Source: SYFT01 sp964471115 (GTDB lineage: Bacteria > Acidobacteriota > Vicinamibacteria > Vicinamibacterales > SCN-69-37). From it: a DNA stretch of 64,000 nt. Below are positions 24,862-33,152 of this stretch, one piece after another; within the stretch, counting starts at the first letter, position 1, and each line of letters starts with the position of its first letter. The stretch covers positions 62,001 through 126,000 of the forward strand of contig CAYYFE010000005.1 in the NCBI GenBank assembly GCA_964471115.1, read 5' to 3'. Under the pieces are notes generated by a model. That model searched no databases. It was not told where the DNA came from and saw only the letters and a list, made by a program, of their open reading frames with translations. The translations under genes were made by a program, and so were the position numbers.

Positions 24862-27153
24862 TCAACGCGCGCCGCGCTGATCGTCAGTCAGGATTGGAGG
24901 AATACCGATCGCCGGGGTCGCCCTGCAGATCTTTGTTTCCGGCCCTTCAGGCGCACCGACCCAGACTTTCGTGATGGTGGTGCCCTCCATCACGCCTTCG
25001 AAGTTGAAGACTCGCCCAAGGACGGTTTCGCGCCGGTACCTGGACGGATTCTCGTGATCGCGCACGGCGAACCGACCATCAAGCGTGTCACGGTCGTGTC
25101 CCAACAGGACGAACTGGGCGCCGTCTTCGCGGACGCCAACTTCGTCACGAATGAACCTGGCCAGCGACCCTTCGTCGTGCCCCTCGCGAGTGCCGCCGAT
25201 GGCGATGTCATCGTTCACCCGGTGCAACACGGTCCCGGAGTAGTGGTTCGAATTGATGAGCTGCACCAGGCGAGCCACCGCCAGCGGCGCGATGCGTCTG
25301 TCGAAGTACACCGTCCACTCGGGCCCGTTCTCCTGAGCGAAGGTGATGCAGGCGGGAATGGACCGCAGTTGTGCAGCCGTCACCTGCTGCGGCAAGCGCC
25401 GCGTGGGTGTCGCGCGCGTGGGCACGCCGGTCATTCGTTCAATAAGCTCGGCGCCGGCGACGGCCACAACCGGATCAACGTCTGCCAGCACCACGCGCCC
25501 CAGACGGATGGCCCACAGATCGGCATCCAGCGTCCGCATCGGCAGCACCTCGCCGAGCCGCTCGAGCAGCGCCAGCCTGGCGCGACGGCTGGTGTCGCGG
25601 CCCATCCGGGTCAGCCGCTCGAACGCGTCCAGCAGCGGTTGTCGAGCGCTCTCCTGGTCGGGAATGCCCTTGAGAAGGCCGGCAATCGTGATGACCAGAT
25701 GGTGGTCCGACGCTTTGGCCAATAACTCGAGCGCATCCTCCCAGGGCCCAGGGGATCGAACACTGAACAATCCCTTCAGCGCCTCCGCCTGGACCGTGGG
25801 TTGGTTGTATGTCAACAACTCCGCCAGCGACGCGGTGTCTTCAAGGCGCGCGGCTGCCCGCGCCGCCGCCGCGCGGGCCTGCCAACGGCCGTGATTCGAG
25901 GCCACCTGCCGCACCGTGAGGCGCAGCGACTCGCGATGCAGCGTCAACGCCTGCGCATCCTCGTTGACCGGCGCGGCGTCATGGCTCGCCAGGCGGGCGG
26001 CCAACGTCTCCATGGCGGCGGCCGGAAGGATCCAGGCATGGCCGCGCGAGGCCGCGGGCAGATCGTTGGCCAGATTCAGCAGATGCTGCGAGGGGCTCCA
26101 CGTCCCGCACAGTTCGTATCGGCGCGGATCTCGACTGACGAGCGCGCGAATGGCCTCCACCTCCGTCGCCAACCCCTTCGCCAGGTCGACGAGGTCACAC
26201 AGAGGCATGAACGGCGAGGCTGCCAGGCGTCGCACCGCCAGCGCCGCCGTCTGCGGATCGGTGCGATCGCGCGCGGCCGCGCGCAAGGGGGCGTAGTGAG
26301 CTTCGTTCAGCGGGTTCAGCAGCCGGACACCCAGCTGCCGGATATCGGCGCCGCACAAGAGACCGCCGTTGCGACAGACGAATCGCGCGGCGTCCGCCGC
26401 GATGTCGTCATCGTCAGATCGAATCGCCTGCAGGATACGGAGAAAGTCAATCGTCAGGCCACGGTCGGTGATGCCGACTCTGACGGCCGTGCTGCCTTGA
26501 TCGAGTCCCGTCTGCGCCCACTCGTGCACGGCGTCCTTCGTGACGCTCCGAAGACCGCGATCCGGATTGCGCCGCACCATGAACAACAGCGCCGTGATGG
26601 CGTCCTGTCTCGAGGGCCGGAGCTGCAGGATTTCCTGGTACCAGTCAGACTCGAGCCGCGACAACAGCGGCTCCGGCGCAGGCAACTGCGCGATCGCCTT
26701 CCACAGATATCCACGGCTGGGCGAGACCTGTTCGCGCTTGAGCCGCTCTTCGAGCGCCAGCACGGCAGGCATCGCTTCGGAATCGGGACGGTCGACCGTG
26801 GATTGCACCAGCGCGTCCGCCGCGGCCATCCGGACCCCGAGGACGGGGTCATCAAGGAACGTGGCGAGAAACGGAATGTTCGCCGTGGTTTCGAAGCGGC
26901 CGAATTCCCGGATGGCCACCGCGCGCAGATCCGCTGATGGTTGCCTCACGGCCAACATCAGCAGATCCATGTCGGCGGCGCGGTTCAGCCGTCCTGCGTG
27001 GGAATCTCCGATGTCGGTTTCCTCCGGATACCAGCGATCGGCACGCATCCGGTCGGCCGCGAGCACGACCTCTTCAACGGTCAGCGAGCGTTCCTGCGCT
27101 GAGACGACCGCCGCGACGCCGACCAGCGCCAGCACGACGGCCGCAGCCTTCAC
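24862..27153 (-). CDS. HEAT-repeat protein with degenerate cyclophilin domain
   Basis: 763 residues from a GTG at 27153 that overlaps the M28 stop (GTGA); a longer frame lies inside the M28 gene and is rejected. The signal peptide is a hydrophobic AAAVVLALVGVAAVV followed by SAQ. It then runs in parallel with the downstream HEAT-cyclophilin gene: VEEVVLAADRMRADRW, HEAT-like helices and a C-terminal domain. In that domain the active-site strand reads LHRVNDDIAIGGTREG: the His-Arg-Val is kept but the Phe and Gln of cyclophilins are lost. Isomerase activity is doubtful. The two genes look like an ancient duplication with the upstream copy diverged. Confidence 0.8.
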   Translation of the reverse strand: MKAAAVVLALVGVAAVVSAQERSLTVEEVVLAADRMRADRWYPEETDIGDSHAGRLNRAADMDLLMLAVRQPSADLRAVAIREFGRFETTANIPFLATFLDDPVLGVRMAAADALVQSTVDRPDSEAMPAVLALEERLKREQVSPSRGYLWKAIAQLPAPEPLLSRLESDWYQEILQLRPSRQDAITALLFMVRRNPDRGLRSVTKDAVHEWAQTGLDQGSTAVRVGITDRGLTIDFLRILQAIRSDDDDIAADAARFVCRNGGLLCGADIRQLGVRLLNPLNEAHYAPLRAAARDRTDPQTAALAVRRLAASPFMPLCDLVDLAKGLATEVEAIRALVSRDPRRYELCGTWSPSQHLLNLANDLPAASRGHAWILPAAAMETLAARLASHDAAPVNEDAQALTLHRESLRLTVRQVASNHGRWQARAAAARAAARLEDTASLAELLTYNQPTVQAEALKGLFSVRSPGPWEDALELLAKASDHHLVITIAGLLKGIPDQESARQPLLDAFERLTRMGRDTSRRARLALLERLGEVLPMRTLDADLWAIRLGRVVLADVDPVVAVAGAELIERMTGVPTRATPTRRLPQQVTAAQLRSIPACITFAQENGPEWTVYFDRRIAPLAVARLVQLINSNHYSGTVLHRVNDDIAIGGTREGHDEGSLARFIRDEVGVREDGAQFVLLGHDRDTLDGRFAVRDHENPSRYRRETVLGRVFNFEGVMEGTTITKVWVGAPEGPETKICRATPAIGIPPILTDDQRGAR

Positions 27154-28880
27154 CGCACGGGCTCCGTCGACAGAACCGGTGCGGCCAGGCTGTCGAGCCG
27201 CGAGGTAAAGGAGGCCGATGCGGGAACGGTGACAAGCCGTGTGACACTGCGCACGGCTTCCGCCGACCACTTCCGCCACGCGGCCAGCGCCTCGGCGTGG
27301 CCCGGCAACGACGCGCCGTCGCGGCGTTCCACCGTCACCCGTGCCTGCCCCGCCCTTGCCACCAGTTCGGCCACCTGCAGCGACATCGCCTCATCAGACG
27401 ATGCGAGGAGCCAGGCGGTCGTGGCGACCGCCACCCCGACGTTGCGCATTTCGTCGGCGCTGACCTTGTCGGGCGTGTCCAGATTGGTGTGGTAGTAGCG
27501 ATCGGTGAAGTGCCAGTTGAGCAACGACGGGATGCCGGCCTGGCCAAACACCGTGTGATCGCTGCCGCCTTCGTACGGATTGGTCGACACCACCCACCCG
27601 GTGCGGGCGGCCACCCGTTCACACACGGCCAGGTGCAGGTCGTTGAGCAGGTCGCCCTTGAGGGAGTCCGCCTTCACGTTGCCCGATCCCCACTCCGAGT
27701 TGGGATCCCAGGGCCGGCTCCACACCGCGCCCGGGTCGGGCCAGCGCTCCACCAGGAACGTCGCACCGGTCTTCACCGGGTTTTCGCCGGTCATGTCCAT
27801 CGAGAACATGTACTTGACGGCCGGTACCTGATCCTTGTGCCGCTGCAGCCACGCCCGGCTGCCGCTGATTTCGTTGAGCCACAGGAACGTGATGGTGCGG
27901 GCCGGCCGGGGAATCGCGCCCCGCTCGATGCCCAGTGTCAGCGCACGCGCCAGTTCCTGCAGCGTGGCGACACCACTGGCATTGTCGTTGGCGCCGGGCT
28001 CCTGCACGTGCGCGGCAATGACGATGCGCTCGCCGGGCAGCGAGGCGCCGCGAATCTCGTGGACGAGCGTGCGCTCGGGTTTGTCGGCGAACGTGCTCGC
28101 GACCTCGACCCGCACCCGCTGCGGCCCCTGCTTCAGCGCGGCGCGCAGCGTCTCGTTCGCGCGGCGCGACGCCTTGAATCCGAAGGCACGACGCTCCGGA
28201 TCACGCGGAATGCTGCCCCACTGCAGCACATCGGGATCATCCGTGATGTACCGGGCGATCGTCGTTGAGATGACGCCCAGGGCGCCACGCTGCACCACGG
28301 CCTGCCGGAACAGGCCCCCGAGGTCGCTGTCGCCAAGCACGACAGCGCCCTTGACGTCCTTGCCTTCGAAATCCGCGGCCTGGCCTCGGCCGACGTCCAC
28401 CAGGGGCGCCTCGACCGGGCCGTTCGTGGAGTACGAGTTGATGGCCAGCGCGAGGCGTTCGCGCGCCTTCGACAACACGACGACATCTGGTTGACCAGGC
28501 CGGACGAGTGACAACGTCCCGACCGAGTGGTCCCAGCCCGGGCTTGGCCCCTCGGCATTCTCGATCCACGTCGACGATACGGCGCCGCCGCTGCGGACGC
28601 GCGCCATCACGCGGTCGAGCGTGGCGTCGTAGCCTTCATTGCCGGCGAGACGCCAGTACCGCGATGCGAACTCGACGGTCGCCATCGCCTCGTTCCGATC
28701 GAACGTCGTCCACGCCGACTCGATGACCGGCGACAGCGTCGCGGCGAGGCCGGCCGGCAGCGCCCGCGCCGCGGCCAGTTCGGCGCGCACGCGCGACTCC
28801 TGGTTCTGCGCCCGCGGCGCCGCCACGGCCATCAGGACGATGGCCAGCAGCGCTCCGGTGACTGCAGCGCATTTCCTCAT
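27150..28880 (-). CDS. M28-family zinc peptidase with PA-like insert
   Basis: 576 residues from the ATG at 28880, which overlaps the M49 stop (ATGA). The signal segment is AVTGALLAIVLMAVAA. A protease-associated-like insert (KGAVVLGDSDLGG region) precedes the catalytic core. Visible M28 motifs are VIAAHVQEPGANDNASG (His and Asp ligands), LNEISGSRAW (where most family members have Glu-Glu, here Asn-Glu), MFSMDMTGE, GGSDHTVFGQAGIPS and the closing YYHTNLDTPDKV (His ligand). It is probably an exported aminopeptidase, though the Asn in the catalytic-Glu region needs care. It sits between an M49 peptidase and a HEAT-cyclophilin gene. Confidence 0.88.
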   Translation of the reverse strand: MRKCAAVTGALLAIVLMAVAAPRAQNQESRVRAELAAARALPAGLAATLSPVIESAWTTFDRNEAMATVEFASRYWRLAGNEGYDATLDRVMARVRSGGAVSSTWIENAEGPSPGWDHSVGTLSLVRPGQPDVVVLSKARERLALAINSYSTNGPVEAPLVDVGRGQAADFEGKDVKGAVVLGDSDLGGLFRQAVVQRGALGVISTTIARYITDDPDVLQWGSIPRDPERRAFGFKASRRANETLRAALKQGPQRVRVEVASTFADKPERTLVHEIRGASLPGERIVIAAHVQEPGANDNASGVATLQELARALTLGIERGAIPRPARTITFLWLNEISGSRAWLQRHKDQVPAVKYMFSMDMTGENPVKTGATFLVERWPDPGAVWSRPWDPNSEWGSGNVKADSLKGDLLNDLHLAVCERVAARTGWVVSTNPYEGGSDHTVFGQAGIPSLLNWHFTDRYYHTNLDTPDKVSADEMRNVGVAVATTAWLLASSDEAMSLQVAELVARAGQARVTVERRDGASLPGHAEALAAWRKWSAEAVRSVTRLVTVPASASFTSRLDSLAAPVLSTEPVR

Positions 28881-28902
28881 TTCCTCATTTCCCCATTTCC
28901 CC
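28871..28902. repeat. four-copy 8-bp array at the M49/M28 junction
   Basis: Units ATTTCCTC, ATTTCCTC, ATTTCCCC, ATTTCCCC. On the coding (minus) strand each unit reads GAGGAAAT or GGGGAAAT, so the array supplies both the C-terminal tail and stop of the M49 peptidase and the ribosome site and ATG of the M28 peptidase. Confidence 0.8.
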
Positions 28903-30778
28903 AATGCAGCATCTGCTCCTCGAGTGAGAGCGGATAGGAGATGGTGGCGTCTTCGATTTCGCCGGCTGCGTTCCTGACGGCAGTCAATTGCGGCTGGACG
29001 AAACCGGTGTACGACGGCAGGTTGAGCTTCTGAACGCGGGCGACGATCTCATCGCGCAGCGCGGGATCGAAGTGGGTGCCGTACGTCTCGAACAGCGCCT
29101 TGGCCGCGGCGTAGTCACCGGTCGACTTGATCCGCTGCACCTCGCCCAGCAGCCGGCCCACACCTTCGTGGAACGCCCTGGCATCCACCATCACGTAGTA
29201 CGTCTTGCCGTCGCGCACCCGCCGCTCGATGGCGCTCGTATTGGCCATCAGCCAGTGCACGATGGCCTGACGGTTGCGCATGTGATCTTCCTCGATCGTC
29301 GTGCCCTCACGGATGCGCCGCAGCTGCACGAGGGCGTTGCGCGTGTACGCCTCGAACTCCGCGCGGACGATCTCCTCCTGGTGTTCGGCCGGCAGCATGC
29401 CGATGTCGGCAATCCGCGGTTCCGTCACGAAATACAGCGCCACCAGGTCCGCGCGTGTTTCCTCGAGCGACGCGTACTGTTCCTTGATCGCCAGTTCCGG
29501 CTTGCCGTTCAGGTGCGCTTCCACCACACCGGATCCGTGCCCCAGCACTTCATGGATGGCCGTGGTCACCTCGCTCGCCAGCGACTGCCACCGCTCCGCG
29601 CGCGCCACCTCGGCCTCATCCCAGCAGAACTCGCGCCGGTAGGACGGCGGCATCGACTTGTCGTAGGCCTCGTTGACGTTGGCCAGTGACACCGACTTCG
29701 AACCGTGCTGCTCGCGAATCAGCTGATCGTTGGGCAGGTTGATGCCGATCGGCGTCATGGGACCCGAATCGCCCGTTTCCATCACGACATCGATGGCGCG
29801 CGCGGTGACACCCACCACACTCGTGCGCCGCCACTTCGGATCCCACGGCATCCGGTCCTCGAACCACTGGGCCGCCTCGGCCAGCCGATGGATGCTCTCG
29901 GTCTTGGCCGGATTCACGTAGAACACCAGCGCTTCCCACGCGCCCTTCACGCCGCGCGCGTCCATGTAGTTCTCGATGAAGCCGTTGATGGTGTCGACCG
30001 GCGAATCCTTGTCGGCGACCCATGCGATGTCGTACGCCACGCGGTCGGCATCTTCGCCCGTGCGGTAGAAGCGAATCAGCGCCTCCAGCGCCTGCCGCAT
30101 CGCCGGTGTGGCATACGGCAACGCGTCGGTCAGGTGCGCGACGATGCGCGCAATCTGTTCGCCGTACAGCCCGCCCTCGCGCGCGACCTCTTCCACGAGC
30201 GTTCCCGTCTCCGGGGCCTTCACCAGTCGCGAGTTCAGGCCGTAACGTTCGTCGAACCCCTCGAGGTCCGCCATGGTGACGCCGGCATAGAGGTTGTTCG
30301 CGCTCTCCGCGAGGATGTCCTTCCCGTCGCCGGGCGACTTGTTGGTGACCAGCGGTTCAAACGCGGCGTCAAAGAACGGCTGGATCAGGTGGGCCGGCAC
30401 CGGCACGCCCGCGGCCTGCGCAGCGGCCGTGAAGGCCTCAGGCGTACACGCCAGCACGAACTTGCGCGCGGTGAGGTTGTTGTACGGGCCCGTGTTCAGC
30501 CAGAAGAGCTTGGTGTACCGGCGAATCTCGGCCAGCGTGACGGCATCAAAGCGCGACGCATCCTGCCGGGCCGCGCGCATGATGGCCTCCAGGATCCCGC
30601 GCATTTCCAGGTTGTACCGGTACCGCTGGTCCCAGTAGATGTCGCGCCCCGCCAGGGCCGCCTGGGTGAGGTGCCACACGAGAATCCGGTCGTTCTTCGA
30701 AAGCGTTTCGAATCCGTCGGCATACAACTGCACGACCGCGGCATCGTCTATCTGTTCAAGCAGGTACTGTCGGTCCAT
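28877..30778 (-). CDS. dipeptidyl-peptidase III family (M49) metallopeptidase
   Basis: 633 residues from the ATG at 30778, two bases after the stop of the beta-CASP gene; no signal peptide, so cytoplasmic. The M49 HExxxH motif is H409-E-V-L-G-H414 followed by GSG, and the downstream zinc ligand is Glu440 in LEETRADLVALYF (EECRAE in eukaryotic DPP III). The N-terminal Tyr/Trp-rich half forms the other cleft wall. DPP III releases dipeptides from short peptides. The C-terminus runs into an 8-bp tandem array. Together with the adjacent M28 gene it could take peptides down to amino acids. Confidence 0.92.
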   Translation of the reverse strand: MDRQYLLEQIDDAAVVQLYADGFETLSKNDRILVWHLTQAALAGRDIYWDQRYRYNLEMRGILEAIMRAARQDASRFDAVTLAEIRRYTKLFWLNTGPYNNLTARKFVLACTPEAFTAAAQAAGVPVPAHLIQPFFDAAFEPLVTNKSPGDGKDILAESANNLYAGVTMADLEGFDERYGLNSRLVKAPETGTLVEEVAREGGLYGEQIARIVAHLTDALPYATPAMRQALEALIRFYRTGEDADRVAYDIAWVADKDSPVDTINGFIENYMDARGVKGAWEALVFYVNPAKTESIHRLAEAAQWFEDRMPWDPKWRRTSVVGVTARAIDVVMETGDSGPMTPIGINLPNDQLIREQHGSKSVSLANVNEAYDKSMPPSYRREFCWDEAEVARAERWQSLASEVTTAIHEVLGHGSGVVEAHLNGKPELAIKEQYASLEETRADLVALYFVTEPRIADIGMLPAEHQEEIVRAEFEAYTRNALVQLRRIREGTTIEEDHMRNRQAIVHWLMANTSAIERRVRDGKTYYVMVDARAFHEGVGRLLGEVQRIKSTGDYAAAKALFETYGTHFDPALRDEIVARVQKLNLPSYTGFVQPQLTAVRNAAGEIEDATISYPLSLEEQMLHWGNGEMRK

Positions 30779-30780
30779 GG

Positions 30781-32136
30781 TCAGATCGTGATCGTTTCGC
30801 GATGCGACGGCGTCTTCACCGTCCATGTCAACTCGTGCTCAATCGTCGCCTTCAGCGCATCCATGGGGCCCGGTTCTCCGTGCACCAGGCACACCAGCGA
30901 CGGCGGCGTCTTGATCGACTTGAGCCAGCGCATGATTTCGTTGCGGTCCGCGTGCGCCGAGATCGAGTCGAGCGACTCGATCCGGGCGCGCACCGGAATC
31001 TGTTCCCAGTGAATCTTGACCGTGCCGGCGCCTTCCAGGAGCATGCGCCCGCGGGTCCCTTCGGCCTGATACCCGGCGAACAACACGGTGTTCTTCTCGT
31101 CGGGCAACACCTTCTTCAGGTGGTGCAGCACACGGCCGCCGGTGGCCATCCCGCTGGAGGAGATGATGATGGCCGGCCGCGTGTCTTCCTGAATCCGCCG
31201 CGAGTCGGCAATCGACGACACCACGTTCAGGCGCGCCGTGCAGAAGTTGCGCAGCCCTTCGTCGAGTTCGTGCAGGCGGTCCCGGTACTCGGCCAGCACT
31301 TCAACAGCCATGGGGCTGTCGACGTACACCGGCAGCGCGGGAATCGCCTTCCGGTCTTCCAGTTTCCGCACCCAGTACAGGAGCTCTTCCACGCGGCCCA
31401 GGGCAAAGGCCGGGATGACCACCTTGCCTTTCCGCTCGAACGTCTCACTGATGATCCGCGCCAGCTTCGCGCCATCGTCATCCGGTTCGTGCGCGCGATC
31501 GCCGTAGGTGGATTCAACGAGCACAACGTCGGCGTCGGGGGGTGCGGCGGGATCGGGCAGGACGGGCCGGCGGTAGCGGCCCAGATCGCCGCCGAACAGG
31601 ATGGACTTGCCCTCCGACTCGACCTTGATGTGCGCGTACGCCGAACCCAGCAGGTGGCCGGCGTTGTGGAAGGTGAGCTCCAGCCCCGGCGCGATCGGTA
31701 TCGGCCGGTCGTAGCCGATGGGCTGCAGCTGGAGGATGGCCTTGGCGGCGTCGTTGGAGGTGAACAAGGCCAGCGCGGGCTTGTGTTTCGTGCGGCCGGT
31801 CCGGTTGGCGCGTTCGGCGTCTTCTTCCTGCAGGCGCGCGGCGTCTTCCATCACGATCTGCGCCAGCTCCTTGGTGCCGCCGGTACAGAACACCCGGCCG
31901 GAGAACCCCTGCGCCACCAGCCTCGGCAGCAGACCGCAGTGGTCCAGATGCGCATGCGTCAGGACGACCGCATCGATCGACTCGGGCGGCACCGCAAACG
32001 GTTCCCAATTGCGTTCCCGCAGCGATTTCAGTCCCTGGAACATACCGCAGTCGACCAGCACCCGGGTGTGGCCGACCTCGAGCAGATACTTCGAGCCGGT
32101 GACGGTGCGCGCGGCACCAAGAAATGTCAGTTTCAT
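30781..32136 (-). CDS. MBL-fold/beta-CASP RNA hydrolase
   Basis: 451 residues. Metallo-beta-lactamase motifs are H61-A-H63-L-D65-H66 (THAHLDHCG), NAGHLLGSA (motif 3) and FGGDLGRY (motif 4). Beta-CASP motifs follow: VESTYGD, IPAFALGRVEELLYW, SSSGMATGGRVLHHL, SAHADRNEIMRW and LVHGEPGPMDAL. This is the arrangement of CPSF73-like exo/endoribonucleases; the length suits the short bacterial YSH1/RNase-J-like 'MBL fold RNA metallo-hydrolase' group. Cytoplasmic RNA processing or decay is the likely role. It overlaps the PLP enzyme gene upstream by 4 nt. Confidence 0.93.
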   Translation of the reverse strand: MKLTFLGAARTVTGSKYLLEVGHTRVLVDCGMFQGLKSLRERNWEPFAVPPESIDAVVLTHAHLDHCGLLPRLVAQGFSGRVFCTGGTKELAQIVMEDAARLQEEDAERANRTGRTKHKPALALFTSNDAAKAILQLQPIGYDRPIPIAPGLELTFHNAGHLLGSAYAHIKVESEGKSILFGGDLGRYRRPVLPDPAAPPDADVVLVESTYGDRAHEPDDDGAKLARIISETFERKGKVVIPAFALGRVEELLYWVRKLEDRKAIPALPVYVDSPMAVEVLAEYRDRLHELDEGLRNFCTARLNVVSSIADSRRIQEDTRPAIIISSSGMATGGRVLHHLKKVLPDEKNTVLFAGYQAEGTRGRMLLEGAGTVKIHWEQIPVRARIESLDSISAHADRNEIMRWLKSIKTPPSLVCLVHGEPGPMDALKATIEHELTWTVKTPSHRETITI

Positions 32137-33110
32137 GCAAACAGTCCTGGCTGACCGCCCGTGTGCCAGAACAACACACGATCGTCAGGGGTGAAATGTC
32201 CCGTGCGGACAAGGTGAATCAGGCCGGCCATCGCCTTGGCGGTGTACACCGGATCGAGCACGACGCCTTCCGAGCGGGCGGTGAGCTCCAGCGCTTCGGT
32301 TGAGCCCGGTGTGGGGATGCCATATCCGTCGCCCACGAATTCGTCGCGAACATCGATCTCCCGGTCCAGACCAACGGCGGCCGATGACGCACCGAGGTCG
32401 GCCGCCAGCATGGTGAGCAGATCCCGGATGATGCCACTCAGCCGCTCGCGGGGTTCATCGGCGCTGATCCCGATGACGCGGCTGGCCATCCCGAACAGGG
32501 TTGTCCCCGCGATCAGTCCAGCCTGTGTACCGCCCGAAGAGCTGGCGTGCACGATGTGGGTGGGTGAGACGTCGGCGGCCACCACCTCTTCGATGCCACG
32601 CGCGAAGCCGGCGGCGCCGATTGAGGTCGACGCGCCGAGGGGAATCACAAACGGGATCCGGCCGGCCCGGCGTTCTTCGTCGGCCACCGCGTCCATCATC
32701 GTGGCGCGGCCATCCCTGGTCTCGACGTAGCGCACATCGGCGCCAAACAGCTGATCCAGCAGCGCGTTGCCCGTGACCTTCGAAGGTCGGGCGCCATTGA
32801 CCACCAACACCACCCGCAGGCCAAGGGCGGCGCCTGCCGCCGCCGTGGCCCGGCAGTGATTCGACTGGACGCCGCCGCAGGTGATGAGGGTGGCCGCGCC
32901 GGCCTTCTGCGCCTGGGCGAGCACCGTCTGCAGCTTGCGCACCTTGTTGCCGCCCATGCCGAAGGTCAGCAGGTCATCCCGCTTGATGAACAGGTGTGGC
33001 GCCCCCGGCCCCAGCGCAGTCCGCAGGCGATCGAGGCGGTCGATGGGCGTGGAGTGGCGCGTGAGGGCGACCGACGGCACGGCCCTCAGTGTTGCCAGCG
33101 CTGTGGCCAT
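32133..33110 (-). CDS. PLP enzyme of the D-cysteine desulfhydrase/ACC deaminase family
   Basis: 325 residues, fold-type II PLP protein. IKRDDLLTFGMGGNKVRKL holds the Schiff-base Lys (NK-V-RKL), CGGVQSNHCRATAAA is the substrate-binding Ser-Asn-His region and SSSGGTQAGL the phosphate-binding loop. It ends with WHTGGQPGLF. The motif set fits D-cysteine desulfhydrase (DcyD) and ACC deaminase, which cannot be told apart reliably by eye. The product would be pyruvate plus ammonia and H2S, or 2-oxobutyrate plus ammonia. It is the first gene of the long minus-strand operon, and an AGGTGA ribosome site lies just before its ATG. Confidence 0.88.
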   Translation of the reverse strand: MATALATLRAVPSVALTRHSTPIDRLDRLRTALGPGAPHLFIKRDDLLTFGMGGNKVRKLQTVLAQAQKAGAATLITCGGVQSNHCRATAAAGAALGLRVVLVVNGARPSKVTGNALLDQLFGADVRYVETRDGRATMMDAVADEERRAGRIPFVIPLGASTSIGAAGFARGIEEVVAADVSPTHIVHASSSGGTQAGLIAGTTLFGMASRVIGISADEPRERLSGIIRDLLTMLAADLGASSAAVGLDREIDVRDEFVGDGYGIPTPGSTEALELTARSEGVVLDPVYTAKAMAGLIHLVRTGHFTPDDRVLFWHTGGQPGLFA

Positions 33111-33119
33111 TCACCTGCA

Positions 33120-33129
33120 AGTCTATACT
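33120..33129. promoter_or_regulatory. shared bidirectional -10 element
   Basis: The 10-bp AGTCTATACT reads TATACT (33124-33129) on the plus strand and TAGACT (33120-33125) on the minus strand. The minus box ends 9 nt before the ATG at 33110. The plus box ends 23 nt before the GTG at 33153 and leaves room for a GGAG ribosome site. Confidence 0.5.
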
Positions 33130-33152
33130 TCAAAGGCTGTGCGGAGCGCCGT

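Noticed and set aside
32856..33152. Upstream extension of the MTHFR-like frame
   Set aside because: It lies antisense to the PLP enzyme gene and before the shared promoter; the GTG at 33153 with GGAG is the supported start.
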